Shown here one piece after another: positions 33,556 through 42,105 of a stretch of DNA of 51,064 bases. The notes under the pieces are model-generated. The model did not search any database and was not told the origin of the DNA. It saw only the letters and a program-made list of their open reading frames with translations. The DNA lies in IMG/VR virus record IMGVR_UViG_3300050821_002736, positions 1-51,064 of that record. The stretch is one strand, 5' to 3'. The stretch's first letter is position 1. Every line of letters begins with the position of its first letter. The translations under genes and the position numbers were made by a program. The stretch is from a virus.

Positions 33556-34391
33556 TTTACTTCAACCTCATTTACTCTTAATTCACTTGCATTTCCTTGT
33601 ATTAATTTAGGGTACATTTGTATTAAAATAGCTGCATTTATAACTATTAATCCAAAAGTACTCTGATGTCGCATTAAAAGTCCTAAATCTATACTACCAT
33701 TAAGTAGTTTAGGAATCAAGATTATATAAGGCAAAACTGCAACTAATCCTAATTGTAATTTAGTAAATAAAAGATATTCTAGACGTAATCTGGCAGCTTT
33801 CATTAATGTTATATTTGTTGGACCTAATAAACTAATATCAGTTAAATTTGAGACTAAAGATGTCCTAAAACATGCTTCTGCTTGTTGGGACATAAGTTCA
33901 GCTCTAGTAAGTCTAGGATTAAATCTTATCGCTATTAACACACTAATTATAGCATATACTAAGGCACATATGACCAATATAGGCTCATTTAAATTTAATA
34001 AAAATAATTGCACTAAAATTAATCCTGCTATTAAATACTCACACCATACTTCAATTCGTGAATTATATGACAATTTAATATCTTCTTGTATTCTTTGTGG
34101 TATATTTGTTGCTTCAGTATTTTGGAAATTCCTAATAACTGCTTCAGTTCGTAAATTTCTATACCACAAGGAAACTTTAAGTACTATATATCCCTTAAAG
34201 GATTGGAATAAATCTATTGTAAAATAATTCAAAAAATACCAAAATAATGCTAACCAAATTACTGTTATAGCACTTTTATTTGACAAAAGACTAAATAAAT
34301 GTCCTCTTGAGACGGGTAATAGTCCAGTAAATGATGCTTCGGCAGTAATTATTAACCCTAAAATTAATAAAAATACTTTATTGTGCTTCAT
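33552..34391 (-). CDS. SbmA/BacA-like transporter membrane domain
   Basis: 279 residues with about six hydrophobic helices. The segment LKVSLWYRNLRTEAVIRNFQ and NIPQRIQEDIKLSY resembles the SbmA/BacA and ABC_membrane_2 families, whose hallmark is a Trp/Arg-rich loop followed by NPDQRI-x-ED. No nucleotide-binding domain is present or adjacent, as in SbmA, which works as a proton-driven dimer; SbmA itself is about 400 residues. Role in infection unknown: uptake of a peptide or cofactor, or membrane modification. The family call is from pattern only. Confidence 0.55.
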   Translation of the reverse strand: MKHNKVFLLILGLIITAEASFTGLLPVSRGHLFSLLSNKSAITVIWLALFWYFLNYFTIDLFQSFKGYIVLKVSLWYRNLRTEAVIRNFQNTEATNIPQRIQEDIKLSYNSRIEVWCEYLIAGLILVQLFLLNLNEPILVICALVYAIISVLIAIRFNPRLTRAELMSQQAEACFRTSLVSNLTDISLLGPTNITLMKAARLRLEYLLFTKLQLGLVAVLPYIILIPKLLNGSIDLGLLMRHQSTFGLIVINAAILIQMYPKLIQGNASELRVNEVEVK

Positions 34392-34393
34392 GA

Positions 34394-34579
34394 TTAATGA
34401 ATAGTATTTTTTGTGTGTTGTTTTTCAATTATAGTTAACTTTGCTTCTAAATCTTTATCATATTCTTTAATTTTATTTTTAATTATCTCATCACATTTGC
34501 AGCTATGCACAAGAACTTTGGTATCATTATGTGTCATTTCTGTGGAAAATCCAAATAACTTTAACAAATAATTAATCAT
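34394..34579 (-). CDS. Hypothetical protein
   Basis: 61 residues. Short hydrophobic N-terminus (MINYLLKLFGF) then charged, with CKCDEIIKNKIKEYDKDLEAK. It overlaps the 3' end of the HslV-like gene and precedes the transporter-like gene. Function unknown. Confidence 0.6.
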   Translation of the reverse strand: MINYLLKLFGFSTEMTHNDTKVLVHSCKCDEIIKNKIKEYDKDLEAKLTIIEKQHTKNTIH

Positions 34580-35207
34580 TATGTTTTTCCTTCTTTTTCC
34601 TAAATTTCTTTATGGGTATTTCTACAATAGTAACTTGTTCATTCATAGAATTAATAATATCTGCACCTACAGCAAAACTTAAGGTTATTAGCCCCTTAGT
34701 TGTTGTCTTGTCTCTTTTAGCTCCTTCAATCCCATATAATTCTCTAGTTAGTTCAAGAGCTTTATATGCTGCAACAACTACTTCTCCGCCGCTGCCATCA
34801 AATATAGGATTACTCAATAATTCATCTAAGGGCATATTAATCACCCCAGATGTTTTTTTATGCTTAAAAATCTGGAGTATTTGTGGTTTACCGGGTAATT
34901 CATCAATTACATAAAAGGTTACTGAGGCAGGAAGTTTAGTAAATATTTCATTTTCAAACATATAAGAATAGAGGTCATCAAAAGATGTTAATTTTTCTAG
35001 TCTATGTATTAGATACTCTACTGGAAATAAATCGCCGCACATAACATAATGTCTTCTATGAGGATGAACTTCTGAGGCTTCTTGCGTAATAATTTTATTA
35101 TAATTATTACTAATAATAGTGTCTCCTGCTGTTACTCTTTGATCTGCTGCAATATATAAAATATCTCCATGATCCTTTAATGTTCTTGTGATTAATATTG
35201 CAGTCAT
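34572..35207 (-). CDS. HslV-like proteasome-type protease subunit A
   Basis: 211 residues (E. coli HslV has 176). After removal of Met1, Thr2 would be the N-terminal nucleophile. AADQRVTAGDTIISNNYNKI (residues 20-39) aligns with the HslV block AGDGQATLGNT...KKV, giving the conserved Asp22 and Lys38. GSGGEVVVAAYKAL (138-151) aligns with GSGGPYAQAAARAL. An extra basic tail (KKFRKKKEKHND) follows. Catalytic residues are therefore kept. Partner is probably the phage ClpX-like protein, host HslU, or a decoy role. A second paralogue lies at 46683. Confidence 0.8.
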   Translation of the reverse strand: MTAILITRTLKDHGDILYIAADQRVTAGDTIISNNYNKIITQEASEVHPHRRHYVMCGDLFPVEYLIHRLEKLTSFDDLYSYMFENEIFTKLPASVTFYVIDELPGKPQILQIFKHKKTSGVINMPLDELLSNPIFDGSGGEVVVAAYKALELTRELYGIEGAKRDKTTTKGLITLSFAVGADIINSMNEQVTIVEIPIKKFRKKKEKHND

Positions 35208-35209
35208 TA

Positions 35210-35524
35210 TTATAATTCTCCTGTAATTAAACTTTCTACTGAATTAGAAATTCTTTTTAGTCTTCCATTAATTAAATTTCCAACAACTGAAGCATGTGAA
35301 TAACCTACACTATAAGTATAAGCAGTAATATAGGTTTTAGTTTTTTCAATGCCGTGCCAATCTTCATTTTTAGTGACATAATCTAATATCTTTTCTTTAG
35401 TATATTTTTTATCGATTTTAAATTTGCCAACAACAATATATTGTTTTATTATTTCAGGTTTTTTTAATTCTAGTTTAGATTTATTATAAAATTTCTTAAA
35501 TTTATTTATTAAATTTCGTATCAT
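35210..35524 (-). CDS. Hypothetical basic protein
   Basis: 104 residues. Lys-rich N-terminus (INKFKKFYNKSKLELKKPE), then a globular C-terminal half with GYSHASVVGNLINGRLKRIS. Start overlaps the upstream gene. Function unknown. It lies 2 nt upstream of HslV-like A and could be part of the same unit. Confidence 0.65.
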   Translation of the reverse strand: MIRNLINKFKKFYNKSKLELKKPEIIKQYIVVGKFKIDKKYTKEKILDYVTKNEDWHGIEKTKTYITAYTYSVGYSHASVVGNLINGRLKRISNSVESLITGEL

Positions 35525-35858
35525 ATTCTGACTCCATCATTAATCCTAAATCAGTAGTTACATAGTCTTTTAAAAGACTCATATAATAAGTATCTGACTG
35601 GGCCATGTCATCAATGATTGTTAGTAAATGATTAAATACTATTTTCATGCCATATTCATGGTCTATAATATTATCACTTGCTTGCCATGTAAAATTCTCA
35701 TCAAAATTACCATCAATTTCTCCATTTGCTAATTTTCCTAAAATTGGTTTATTTCTTATAATTTTTATATTATATTTTAAAGGCAATGAGTATACAGCCT
35801 TTTCATATTTTAAATCTGTTAGACGTTTGACTTTATCTTTATAGTCAATTTCATTCAT
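35502..35858 (-). CDS. Hypothetical protein
   Basis: 118 residues from the ATG at 35858, just after the exonuclease stop; a longer upstream frame would lie inside that gene. Acidic, with GNFDENFTWQASDNIIDHEY and a helical C-terminus. Similar in overall feel (DHEYG...HLL) to phage nucleotide-hydrolase helices but not assignable. Confidence 0.65.
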   Translation of the reverse strand: MNEIDYKDKVKRLTDLKYEKAVYSLPLKYNIKIIRNKPILGKLANGEIDGNFDENFTWQASDNIIDHEYGMKIVFNHLLTIIDDMAQSDTYYMSLLKDYVTTDLGLMMESEYDTKFNK

Positions 35859-35859
35859 T

Positions 35860-36612
35860 TTATTCACCTTCTTTTTTAGGTATTTGGTCACAACTTCCAC
35901 AATCATTACAAACCCTTCTTTGATATACTATACCGCTTCGTCTGGCAATTCTTGTTCCTTTGGAACTTAAATTAGTACTTCCGCAACTACATACATGTTT
36001 TTTACCAGAAATTAAAGTTCCTAATAGCATTGGTAATCTAACATATGGTAATAATTTCTCAAATACTTTTCTATTTAAACTTACATCATGTTTTCCGTAT
36101 TCTAGTAAAAATTTAGCTCTATTTAAATCTTTATTTACTAATACTTTCATCCAGTCATTATATTCAGTTTTTACTTTTTGTCCAATCCCCAGTTTCTTTG
36201 CTATGTAATCTAATTTATACGAGTTCAAATAAAATACTTTTTTGGCCAATGACATTGTGTCAAATGTTGGCATTAATGCTGCGCCAGTCGGAGGTAGGCC
36301 ATTTATCATGGCTCTTCCTTCTATCCAACGCGCATCAAATTTCTTTATATTATGTCCAACAATAGCATCAGCCTTAGATAATTCTCTTGTTAGTTTCTTA
36401 ATTACATTTCTATCATCGGCTTTCTTAATATTCCCCAATATACCATGAACTGTTTTATCATTATTCCAAGACCATTGTGCAGATATGATATAACGTTCTT
36501 GCACAATAGAATCTGGTCCTACTGTTAACTTATAACCGCAACCCCAATTAGCCACCAAATTAGGAGCAGTTTCTATGTCAAGAAATAATATCTTAGCTTT
36601 TCCATATTTCAT
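35860..36612 (-). CDS. 3'-5' exonuclease (DEDD) with C-terminal zinc ribbon
   Basis: 250 residues. LFLDIETAPN gives the Exo I motif (Asp12, Glu14); GHNIKKFDARWIEGRAM is Exo II; YGKHDVSLNRKVFEKLLP carries the late Asp (Exo III). The last ~45 residues hold CSCGS and CNDCGSCD cysteine pairs, a zinc ribbon likely to bind DNA or RNA. It probably aids recombination or end processing beside endonuclease I and the polymerase. Confidence 0.8.
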   Translation of the reverse strand: MKYGKAKILFLDIETAPNLVANWGCGYKLTVGPDSIVQERYIISAQWSWNNDKTVHGILGNIKKADDRNVIKKLTRELSKADAIVGHNIKKFDARWIEGRAMINGLPPTGAALMPTFDTMSLAKKVFYLNSYKLDYIAKKLGIGQKVKTEYNDWMKVLVNKDLNRAKFLLEYGKHDVSLNRKVFEKLLPYVRLPMLLGTLISGKKHVCSCGSTNLSSKGTRIARRSGIVYQRRVCNDCGSCDQIPKKEGE

Positions 36613-36623
36613 TAGATTATCCT

Positions 36624-37340
36624 TTATTTTAATTCAGGAATCTCATTATTCTTGTCTGTTAGGTTGAGTTTCTCTATGACAGGATCTGGAACAACAGTTT
36701 CATATGGAACTGGCATAGAAATGCCAGTTGCTTTATATATAGCACATGCTTTATGAATGTATTTAATTCTTTCACTATTTTGAGGATGATCGTCCATAGG
36801 ATCAAATGGACCTTCTCCATATTTATTATTCAAAGCTACAAATAGATTTGCCATTTCATTACAATCATATCCGGCATCTGCACTGAGTTTAACTCCATTA
36901 ATGTCTGCTTCTCTCTCACAATTTCTTGCATTTGAGGCAGTGGCACTACATTCTACTGCTCTTCGTGTAGTATGTCCAAACAACCAATGGGTCAATTCAT
37001 GTCCTATTGTACCTGCTAGCATATCTTCATCATTATTATCTCTAATGGCAAAATTCAAAATACCAACATCTAATGTTAATTGGGCATCATTGGTCATGTA
37101 AGCGTTAACAACTGAATCATTAGAAATAACTAAATGTACTTTAGATATATCACCTTCTTTAGCCCCTGCTGCTAAAATTCTATTATACATTTGTTGTATA
37201 TCTGGTGGTGCTTTGTAAAAACTTGGTGTCTTATCTCCAATTGATACAGTAGAAGCATGGGCATTACCTAAATAACATAATCCCAATAAACCTAAAACAA
37301 AAAGGGACTTAAACCCAAATGATTTATATATTCTATTCAT
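36624..37340 (-). CDS. Secreted M48-like zinc metalloprotease
   Basis: 238 residues. An N-terminal signal peptide (residues 1-29, ending GNAHA) directs export. The zinc site is HELTH (114-118), with the downstream glutamate in CEREADINGV (141-150), and the family's HPQNSERI (185-192) is present. This fits periplasmic M48 peptidases of the BepA/LoiP type. A phage-encoded periplasmic protease could assist lysis or change envelope proteins. RBS ggaga. Confidence 0.8.
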   Translation of the reverse strand: MNRIYKSFGFKSLFVLGLLGLCYLGNAHASTVSIGDKTPSFYKAPPDIQQMYNRILAAGAKEGDISKVHLVISNDSVVNAYMTNDAQLTLDVGILNFAIRDNNDEDMLAGTIGHELTHWLFGHTTRRAVECSATASNARNCEREADINGVKLSADAGYDCNEMANLFVALNNKYGEGPFDPMDDHPQNSERIKYIHKACAIYKATGISMPVPYETVVPDPVIEKLNLTDKNNEIPELK

Positions 37341-37341
37341 T

Positions 37342-37428
37342 CTATAGTAATCTCCAAATTATATGTAAAATTGCACTAAAACTTGCTATTAATAATAATG
37401 CTCCTAAAAAATATTCATATTTAGTCAT
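37342..37428 (-). CDS. 28-residue TM microprotein
   Basis: MTKYEYFLGALLLIASFSAI followed by LHIIWRLL: a single membrane helix. Its start is inside the 3' end of the endonuclease I gene and its stop lies directly before the M48 gene start. The tight packing supports translation; function unknown. Confidence 0.5.
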   Translation of the reverse strand: MTKYEYFLGALLLIASFSAILHIIWRLL

Positions 37429-37840
37429 TAAGCCATTCCTCTGGTATATGTTTACTGGCCCATTTAAATCCATATTTACCACACCACATTGCATATGTAG
37501 TTTTACTCATTTTGTTAATTTTACTATTAGCATTTGTGAAAATAAATCTAATATCCAATTCTGGATATTGTTCTTTTATCCATAAGTGTTTTTGTCTATC
37601 AGCTATGGTAAATATTCCTTTTGTTTCAATATAAAAGGAATTATATTCATTTAATTTAATTAAAAAATCTGGGGTATAAGATCTAGTTTTTTCGGGCTGG
37701 TTAAATGGTATTTTATGTGGTTCATATCCATAAGTTATACCTAATGTATTTAATTCCTCAGCAATACTATCTTCTAATCCAGATCTATATCCATGTTTTA
37801 TTGCTAATTGTTTAGTTGTTAGATTAGTTTTCTTGGTCAT
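37421..37840 (-). CDS. Endonuclease I, T7 gp3-like Holliday-junction resolvase
   Basis: 139 residues, normal for the family. Active-site pattern: Glu23 (SGLEDSIAEEL), Asp58 (SYTPDFLI), Glu72-x-Lys74 (FYIETKG). The end TTYAMWCGKYGFKWASKHIP is diagnostic for T7 endonuclease I. It resolves branched DNA before packaging and could help degrade host DNA. Confidence 0.92.
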   Translation of the reverse strand: MTKKTNLTTKQLAIKHGYRSGLEDSIAEELNTLGITYGYEPHKIPFNQPEKTRSYTPDFLIKLNEYNSFYIETKGIFTIADRQKHLWIKEQYPELDIRFIFTNANSKINKMSKTTYAMWCGKYGFKWASKHIPEEWLND

Positions 37841-37997
37841 TGAGTAAATTCACTTCTTCTTGTTCGTAATCCAATTCTTGTAACATAGTTCTAATTTCAT
37901 GCTGTACAGAATCTAATTGTACAGGTGTTAATTTTGGCAGTACTTTTCTAATTCCTTTATATACAATGTCTGATGGCAATCTATTAGAATTATTCAT
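37824..37997 (-). CDS. Hypothetical acidic protein
   Basis: 57 residues: MNNSNRLPSDIVYKGIRKVL, then PKLTPVQLDSVQHEIRTMLQ and an acidic tail. Probably helical. It overlaps the start of endonuclease I by 17 nt. Function unknown. Confidence 0.55.
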   Translation of the reverse strand: MNNSNRLPSDIVYKGIRKVLPKLTPVQLDSVQHEIRTMLQELDYEQEEVNLLNDQEN

Positions 37998-38011
37998 AGA
38001 AATAACTCCTA

Positions 38012-38287
38012 TTATTTTTTATCTAATTTACAAGAACTAAAACTAGTATGAACTCCAAATGTTTTTTCTTTTCCAAGATTATGTTTAGCTGCATTTAAAG
38101 CTGAATTACAATCTTCTAAAGCACCTTTCACAGATAAACCTGTAAATGTTTCTACTTTAACATTCTTATGTCCAAAATATTTTCCAGTTTTTGTTATATA
38201 ACTTGCATGGTATAGTCCAAAACTTGAAGCACTACATGCTGTAAGCAGCAATCCACTACATAATATTGTTAATAATTTTTTAATCAT
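38012..38287 (-). CDS. Small lipoprotein
   Basis: 91 residues from the ATG at 38287 (RBS ggagg, 8 nt). MIKKLLTILCSGLLLTAC is a type II signal with lipobox LTAC, so Cys18 would be lipidated. The mature part has two more cysteines (DCNSAL, SSCKL) that may form a disulphide. Phage lipoproteins often block superinfection; that role is inferred only. Confidence 0.75.
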   Translation of the reverse strand: MIKKLLTILCSGLLLTACSASSFGLYHASYITKTGKYFGHKNVKVETFTGLSVKGALEDCNSALNAAKHNLGKEKTFGVHTSFSSCKLDKK

Positions 38288-39053
38288 TTTTATGCCCTCC
38301 AATTTTTAATAAAGTATAGATTTCATCATATCTATTTAATGCATTCATGTCTTCATAATGCATTTTAGTTATCATTTCTAAATCATAGTTACCCGGTCCT
38401 TGATGCTTTAAAGCTTCATAGACTTTAACTGGCCCATATCCTTTCAGTCCTGGTATGTTATCAGCGGTATCGCCTAACATCATTTGAGAATATAATGCTA
38501 ACTCACCAGTTGCAAATAAACTAGCTTTATCACCTGTTGTACGTTCTAAAATTATACTTCCTATTCTATAAGGATCAACATAATATATAGGACGTTTAGG
38601 GTAATCTCCACCACTTGGTTCTAAATGCCAACCAGATACTTGTCTCATATCTTTATCTTGAGATACTATTATAGTTTTTTCTGGATTTTCTGATGCTAAA
38701 TCAGCTATAGTATCATCAGCTTCTTGTCCTTCGGCTACTATAGCTCCTTCCATTCCTGACAATATCTTCCGTATATATTCATAATGCTTAGGTTTTGGTG
38801 CTACTCGATTACCTTTATATGGTAATGTTTGCGCAATTTTATATCTAAAGTTATTTTCTTGTCCTATCGGGGATAATATAACTACAGGTGCATCAATATT
38901 TACAAATACTTTTTTAAGTTCATCCATATAACTAGAAAGTGTTGTATTAATATGATGTTTAACAATTTCTAAATTATTAACATCTTCTAGTGCAAATCCT
39001 ACACGATATACAATACCATCAGCATCAATTAATACTTTATATTTAGATGACAT
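38280..39053 (-). CDS. 5'-3' exonuclease, FLAP/Pol I N-domain type
   Basis: 257 residues from the ATG overlapping the SSB stop (TGATG). Metal-binding acidic motifs: LIDADGIVY, QEADDTIADL, VSQDKDMRQ and MLGDTADNIPGLKGYGP, the last being the helix-hairpin-helix DNA-binding loop. It would remove RNA primers or resect DNA, as T7 gp6 does. Confidence 0.9.
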   Translation of the reverse strand: MSSKYKVLIDADGIVYRVGFALEDVNNLEIVKHHINTTLSSYMDELKKVFVNIDAPVVILSPIGQENNFRYKIAQTLPYKGNRVAPKPKHYEYIRKILSGMEGAIVAEGQEADDTIADLASENPEKTIIVSQDKDMRQVSGWHLEPSGGDYPKRPIYYVDPYRIGSIILERTTGDKASLFATGELALYSQMMLGDTADNIPGLKGYGPVKVYEALKHQGPGNYDLEMITKMHYEDMNALNRYDEIYTLLKIGGHKND

Positions 39054-39631
39054 CAAAATGGACTCGCAGATTGCAATTCATCCTCAGAGGATTCATTGCT
39101 GCCCTCTGATATAACTGAGAACTCAGGACCATTATATTTTTTTAAGTTTATAACTTGTAATCCTGCAAGAAATATACTTTTAGTTTCTTTTGTTGTGGGG
39201 TCTTTGCTAAAAGTAATAGCAACAATAGCTTCAGATCCATTACCTATTAATGTTTCTTTAGGTATTGGTTTTTTATTTTTATCTATAACTTGTAGTTCTT
39301 TTTCAAGTCCATTATGGTCTACATAGCTAGTTTTAAATTGTACTTTTAAAACTCCATTTTTATCTGGTCTGATTCTATCTACCATTGTTAATGTTTGTGG
39401 GTTTTTTACCTGCAAAGGAGCATTGTGTTTTTTCAACAAATCTTTAAATGATTTTAAAGTTTCTTCGTTATCCATTCTCATAGTTAATGAATATTCTTTA
39501 TCATTTGGAAATTTAGAATTTTCTTTGCCGTATTTATTTTTAGGAGAATGAACAGAAGCAAAATCAATAGTGCCCCTTAAGAATTCTGTTACATATTCTG
39601 TTTTTTTCTTTTGTTGTGTAGTTTTTGTCAT
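39053..39631 (-). CDS. Single-stranded DNA-binding protein (probable)
   Basis: 192 residues, beta-rich (YSLTMRMDNEETLK; VLKVQFKTSYVDHNG). The C-terminus NESSEDELQSASPF is acidic and ends in Phe, the usual protein-interaction tip of phage SSBs. It sits between polymerase and 5'-3' exonuclease. Identity inferred from context and tail. Confidence 0.65.
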   Translation of the reverse strand: MTKTTQQKKKTEYVTEFLRGTIDFASVHSPKNKYGKENSKFPNDKEYSLTMRMDNEETLKSFKDLLKKHNAPLQVKNPQTLTMVDRIRPDKNGVLKVQFKTSYVDHNGLEKELQVIDKNKKPIPKETLIGNGSEAIVAITFSKDPTTKETKSIFLAGLQVINLKKYNGPEFSVISEGSNESSEDELQSASPF

Positions 39632-39634
39632 TGT

Positions 39635-41437
39635 CTATTTTACCTCATTACCATTATCATCAACCAAAACACCATTTCCCCAGGTAGTTCCTAGTTTAAG
39701 TTCCGCCACCACTGGGACTCTTAATTTTAAGACATTTTCCATAATCTTTTTTGCTTGTAGTGCTTCTTGAACATTCGATACCTCAAGATTTACTTCATCA
39801 TGTATTGATGATATCACAGTAAATCCTTGTTTGTCAAGTTCAAGTAACGCCATCATTATTTGATCACTTGCAGATCCTTGTATTAATTTATTTAATGCTT
39901 TATATTCAAATGTCTTTTCTTTTCCATCTTCAGGATTAATCCAAGGTTTATCTAATTTTAATAATCTGCTTCCAATAGTTTTAATATACTTATTTTTCTT
40001 TAAATTATTCTTACATTTTTCGTTCAATTCTTTAAGATAAGGTAATTTTAAATGAAATTGTTCAAGTAATAATTTAGCTTGATACATGGTTAAACTCAAA
40101 GACTTCGCCAATTTACTGATACCCATTCCATAACTTAATCCCAAGTTAATGGTTTTACTTTCATTTCTGCTTGTTCCAGTAAGATTTGCTACCATTTCAT
40201 GTAAATCAAGATTAGGGTTTTTATTATATTCTGTAACTAATAGATTAGCTCCTTCAGCATTAATTAAACTAGCATAATGCACCTGTAATCTAGGTTCTTG
40301 TGCGCTATAATCAATTGAAGCCCATAATTTTCCTGGTCTTACCTCATATGAATCCCTAATAAGTGTTCCTAGTTCCTTATGTTTCTTGGCATTCGGGATT
40401 TGCTGTAAATTAGGTCCTTTAGATGACATCCGACCAGTTTCTGCTCCTAAAAGATTAAATGTAGGGTATATTTTGCCCTTATACTTTTCAGGAAGTATGC
40501 TTTGCATTTTTAGTATATTATCACAAAAATCTCTAGATAACTTTTCTAAGATTCTATATTCTACAATCTTTTTACATATTGAGTTATCTTGTTCGTCAAG
40601 CCATTTAGAAACTATACTAATATTACCTTTAGCTGTTTTTGGTAAATCTGGCATAGTTTTTAGAAGAACTTGAGTAATGTCGACCGTACTTAATGGATTA
40701 AAGTCTTTATTCCCAGATTCCATGATTAATTCATCTAATATAGTATTTCTTTTATGTTGTAGTTTAGCTTTTATATCAAATAATTTTTCACTATTTACAG
40801 TTACACCCCGTATCCTAGATTTTATAAGTATTTTTAATAAACTACTAAATTGTAATATATGGTCATTTTTTATATTTGGTAGATAATAATCATAAAGCCC
40901 TTTACATAAGTCCACATCCATCTGACAATATAATTCTACTTCTTTAGATGCAACTTCATATAATTCTTTCATATGAAGTTTAGACCAATTCTCTGCTTTG
41001 GTTTTAGATAATTTAGTATTAGGATCTTTACAATTAATTAATTTATATTCTAATACTGCATCACCTAATGAACTATTTAATTTAGCACGTCTTAAATATT
41101 TCCCTGAAAGTTCATTTAATGAGTATCCATTCTCAATATTATTATACAATTTAGCCATTATTACAGTATCTACGAATATTTTATTATTTAAATTAATTTT
41201 ATCATTCAATTGACTCCATACAATACCTAAATCATATTGTGCATTGTGCGCAATTATTACATTAGCTTTATCAATAATATCAATTATTTCTAAAGAATTT
41301 TTAGCAATTTTAGTTTCTTCATTATTGATTTTATAACCTACACACAATTCTTCTAACATTCCATACGCCCATCCTGGTCCCATAGTTTTTAAGTATGGAT
41401 CATGAGTTTCAAAATCTAATGTTAAAACATAATTCAT
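39635..41437 (-). CDS. DNA polymerase, family A
   Basis: 600 residues. The N-terminal 3'-5' exonuclease domain has LDFETHD and IAHNAQYDLG. Polymerase motifs are A (WASIDYSAQEPRLQVHYAS), B (RNESKTINLGLSYGMG) and C (VISSIHDEVNLEV). No 5' nuclease domain is fused; that activity is supplied by the next gene but one. T7-like replication polymerase. Confidence 0.95.
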   Translation of the reverse strand: MNYVLTLDFETHDPYLKTMGPGWAYGMLEELCVGYKINNEETKIAKNSLEIIDIIDKANVIIAHNAQYDLGIVWSQLNDKINLNNKIFVDTVIMAKLYNNIENGYSLNELSGKYLRRAKLNSSLGDAVLEYKLINCKDPNTKLSKTKAENWSKLHMKELYEVASKEVELYCQMDVDLCKGLYDYYLPNIKNDHILQFSSLLKILIKSRIRGVTVNSEKLFDIKAKLQHKRNTILDELIMESGNKDFNPLSTVDITQVLLKTMPDLPKTAKGNISIVSKWLDEQDNSICKKIVEYRILEKLSRDFCDNILKMQSILPEKYKGKIYPTFNLLGAETGRMSSKGPNLQQIPNAKKHKELGTLIRDSYEVRPGKLWASIDYSAQEPRLQVHYASLINAEGANLLVTEYNKNPNLDLHEMVANLTGTSRNESKTINLGLSYGMGISKLAKSLSLTMYQAKLLLEQFHLKLPYLKELNEKCKNNLKKNKYIKTIGSRLLKLDKPWINPEDGKEKTFEYKALNKLIQGSASDQIMMALLELDKQGFTVISSIHDEVNLEVSNVQEALQAKKIMENVLKLRVPVVAELKLGTTWGNGVLVDDNGNEVK

Positions 41438-41625
41438 TGGCTAAAGTACTCTATAAAATATAGTTGTACATATTGTTGTCTTGATTCATCAGATTTAAAT
41501 GATTCCCAATGTTTAATAACTATATCTGTTGGTACATGATTGTTCCAATCAGCAATTGCCATTCGTTGAGGTTTTGTAAACCCCATTAACAATAATATTA
41601 AAAATAAACCAATAAATTTATACAT
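41434..41625 (-). CDS. Small secreted or membrane-anchored protein
   Basis: 63 residues. Hydrophobic start MYKFIGLFLILLLMGFTKPQ suggests a signal peptide or anchor. The rest is acidic and aromatic (WESFKSDESRQQYVQLYFIE). Its stop overlaps the polymerase ATG. It lies directly after the muramidase, so a lysis-accessory role is possible. Confidence 0.6.
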   Translation of the reverse strand: MYKFIGLFLILLLMGFTKPQRMAIADWNNHVPTDIVIKHWESFKSDESRQQYVQLYFIEYFSQ

Positions 41626-41626
41626 A

Positions 41627-42103
41627 TTAATAATAAACTCTTTTTAGCCAGCCACCTAACCACACATTATCTTTAGGATCATCAATGACTCTTTGTTCAT
41701 AATAGTCTGCACATACTGCCTCAAATTCTGGTAAAAAATCTTCTGGGCCCATAGTATTAATTGCATGGGCTATTTCTTCATTTGTTTCATCATCTGCTGG
41801 GCCTATGACATCTTCTATTCTATGCTTAACTCCATTTAGTCCCATTTGCACACCTAAATCAAATATTTTCATAGCAGTTTCATCATCATCCACCATTGAA
41901 GCAATGGTTCCATCCCAGTAATATTGTTTATAAATCTCAATTGCTTTTTCTTTGGTTAGATTTTTAATATCGATATCAGGCCAACTTTTCTTAGATATAC
42001 CGAAATTAGTTTCTCCACCTTTATCCAAAGGATTATTACTATATCCGCCTTCAAATTGTAAGGTAATTTCTACAGCTTGTTTAAATAGTTCATCTTTAGT
42101 CAT
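41627..42103 (-). CDS. Endolysin: GH108-type muramidase
   Basis: 158 residues from the ATG at 42103 (a GTG 18 nt upstream is possible). LQFEGGYSNNPLDKGGETNF carries the catalytic Glu of the family, followed by GISK and YKQYYWDG. The C-terminal half (FDLGVQMGLNGVKH...) is the PG_binding_3 partner. It cuts peptidoglycan glycan strands. Encoded in the replication operon, far from the holin. Confidence 0.85.
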   Translation of the reverse strand: MTKDELFKQAVEITLQFEGGYSNNPLDKGGETNFGISKKSWPDIDIKNLTKEKAIEIYKQYYWDGTIASMVDDDETAMKIFDLGVQMGLNGVKHRIEDVIGPADDETNEEIAHAINTMGPEDFLPEFEAVCADYYEQRVIDDPKDNVWLGGWLKRVYY

Positions 42104-42105
42104 TT

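Noticed and set aside
38002-38030. Terminator before the lipoprotein operon part
   Set aside because: Only a T/A-rich tract without a stable stem.
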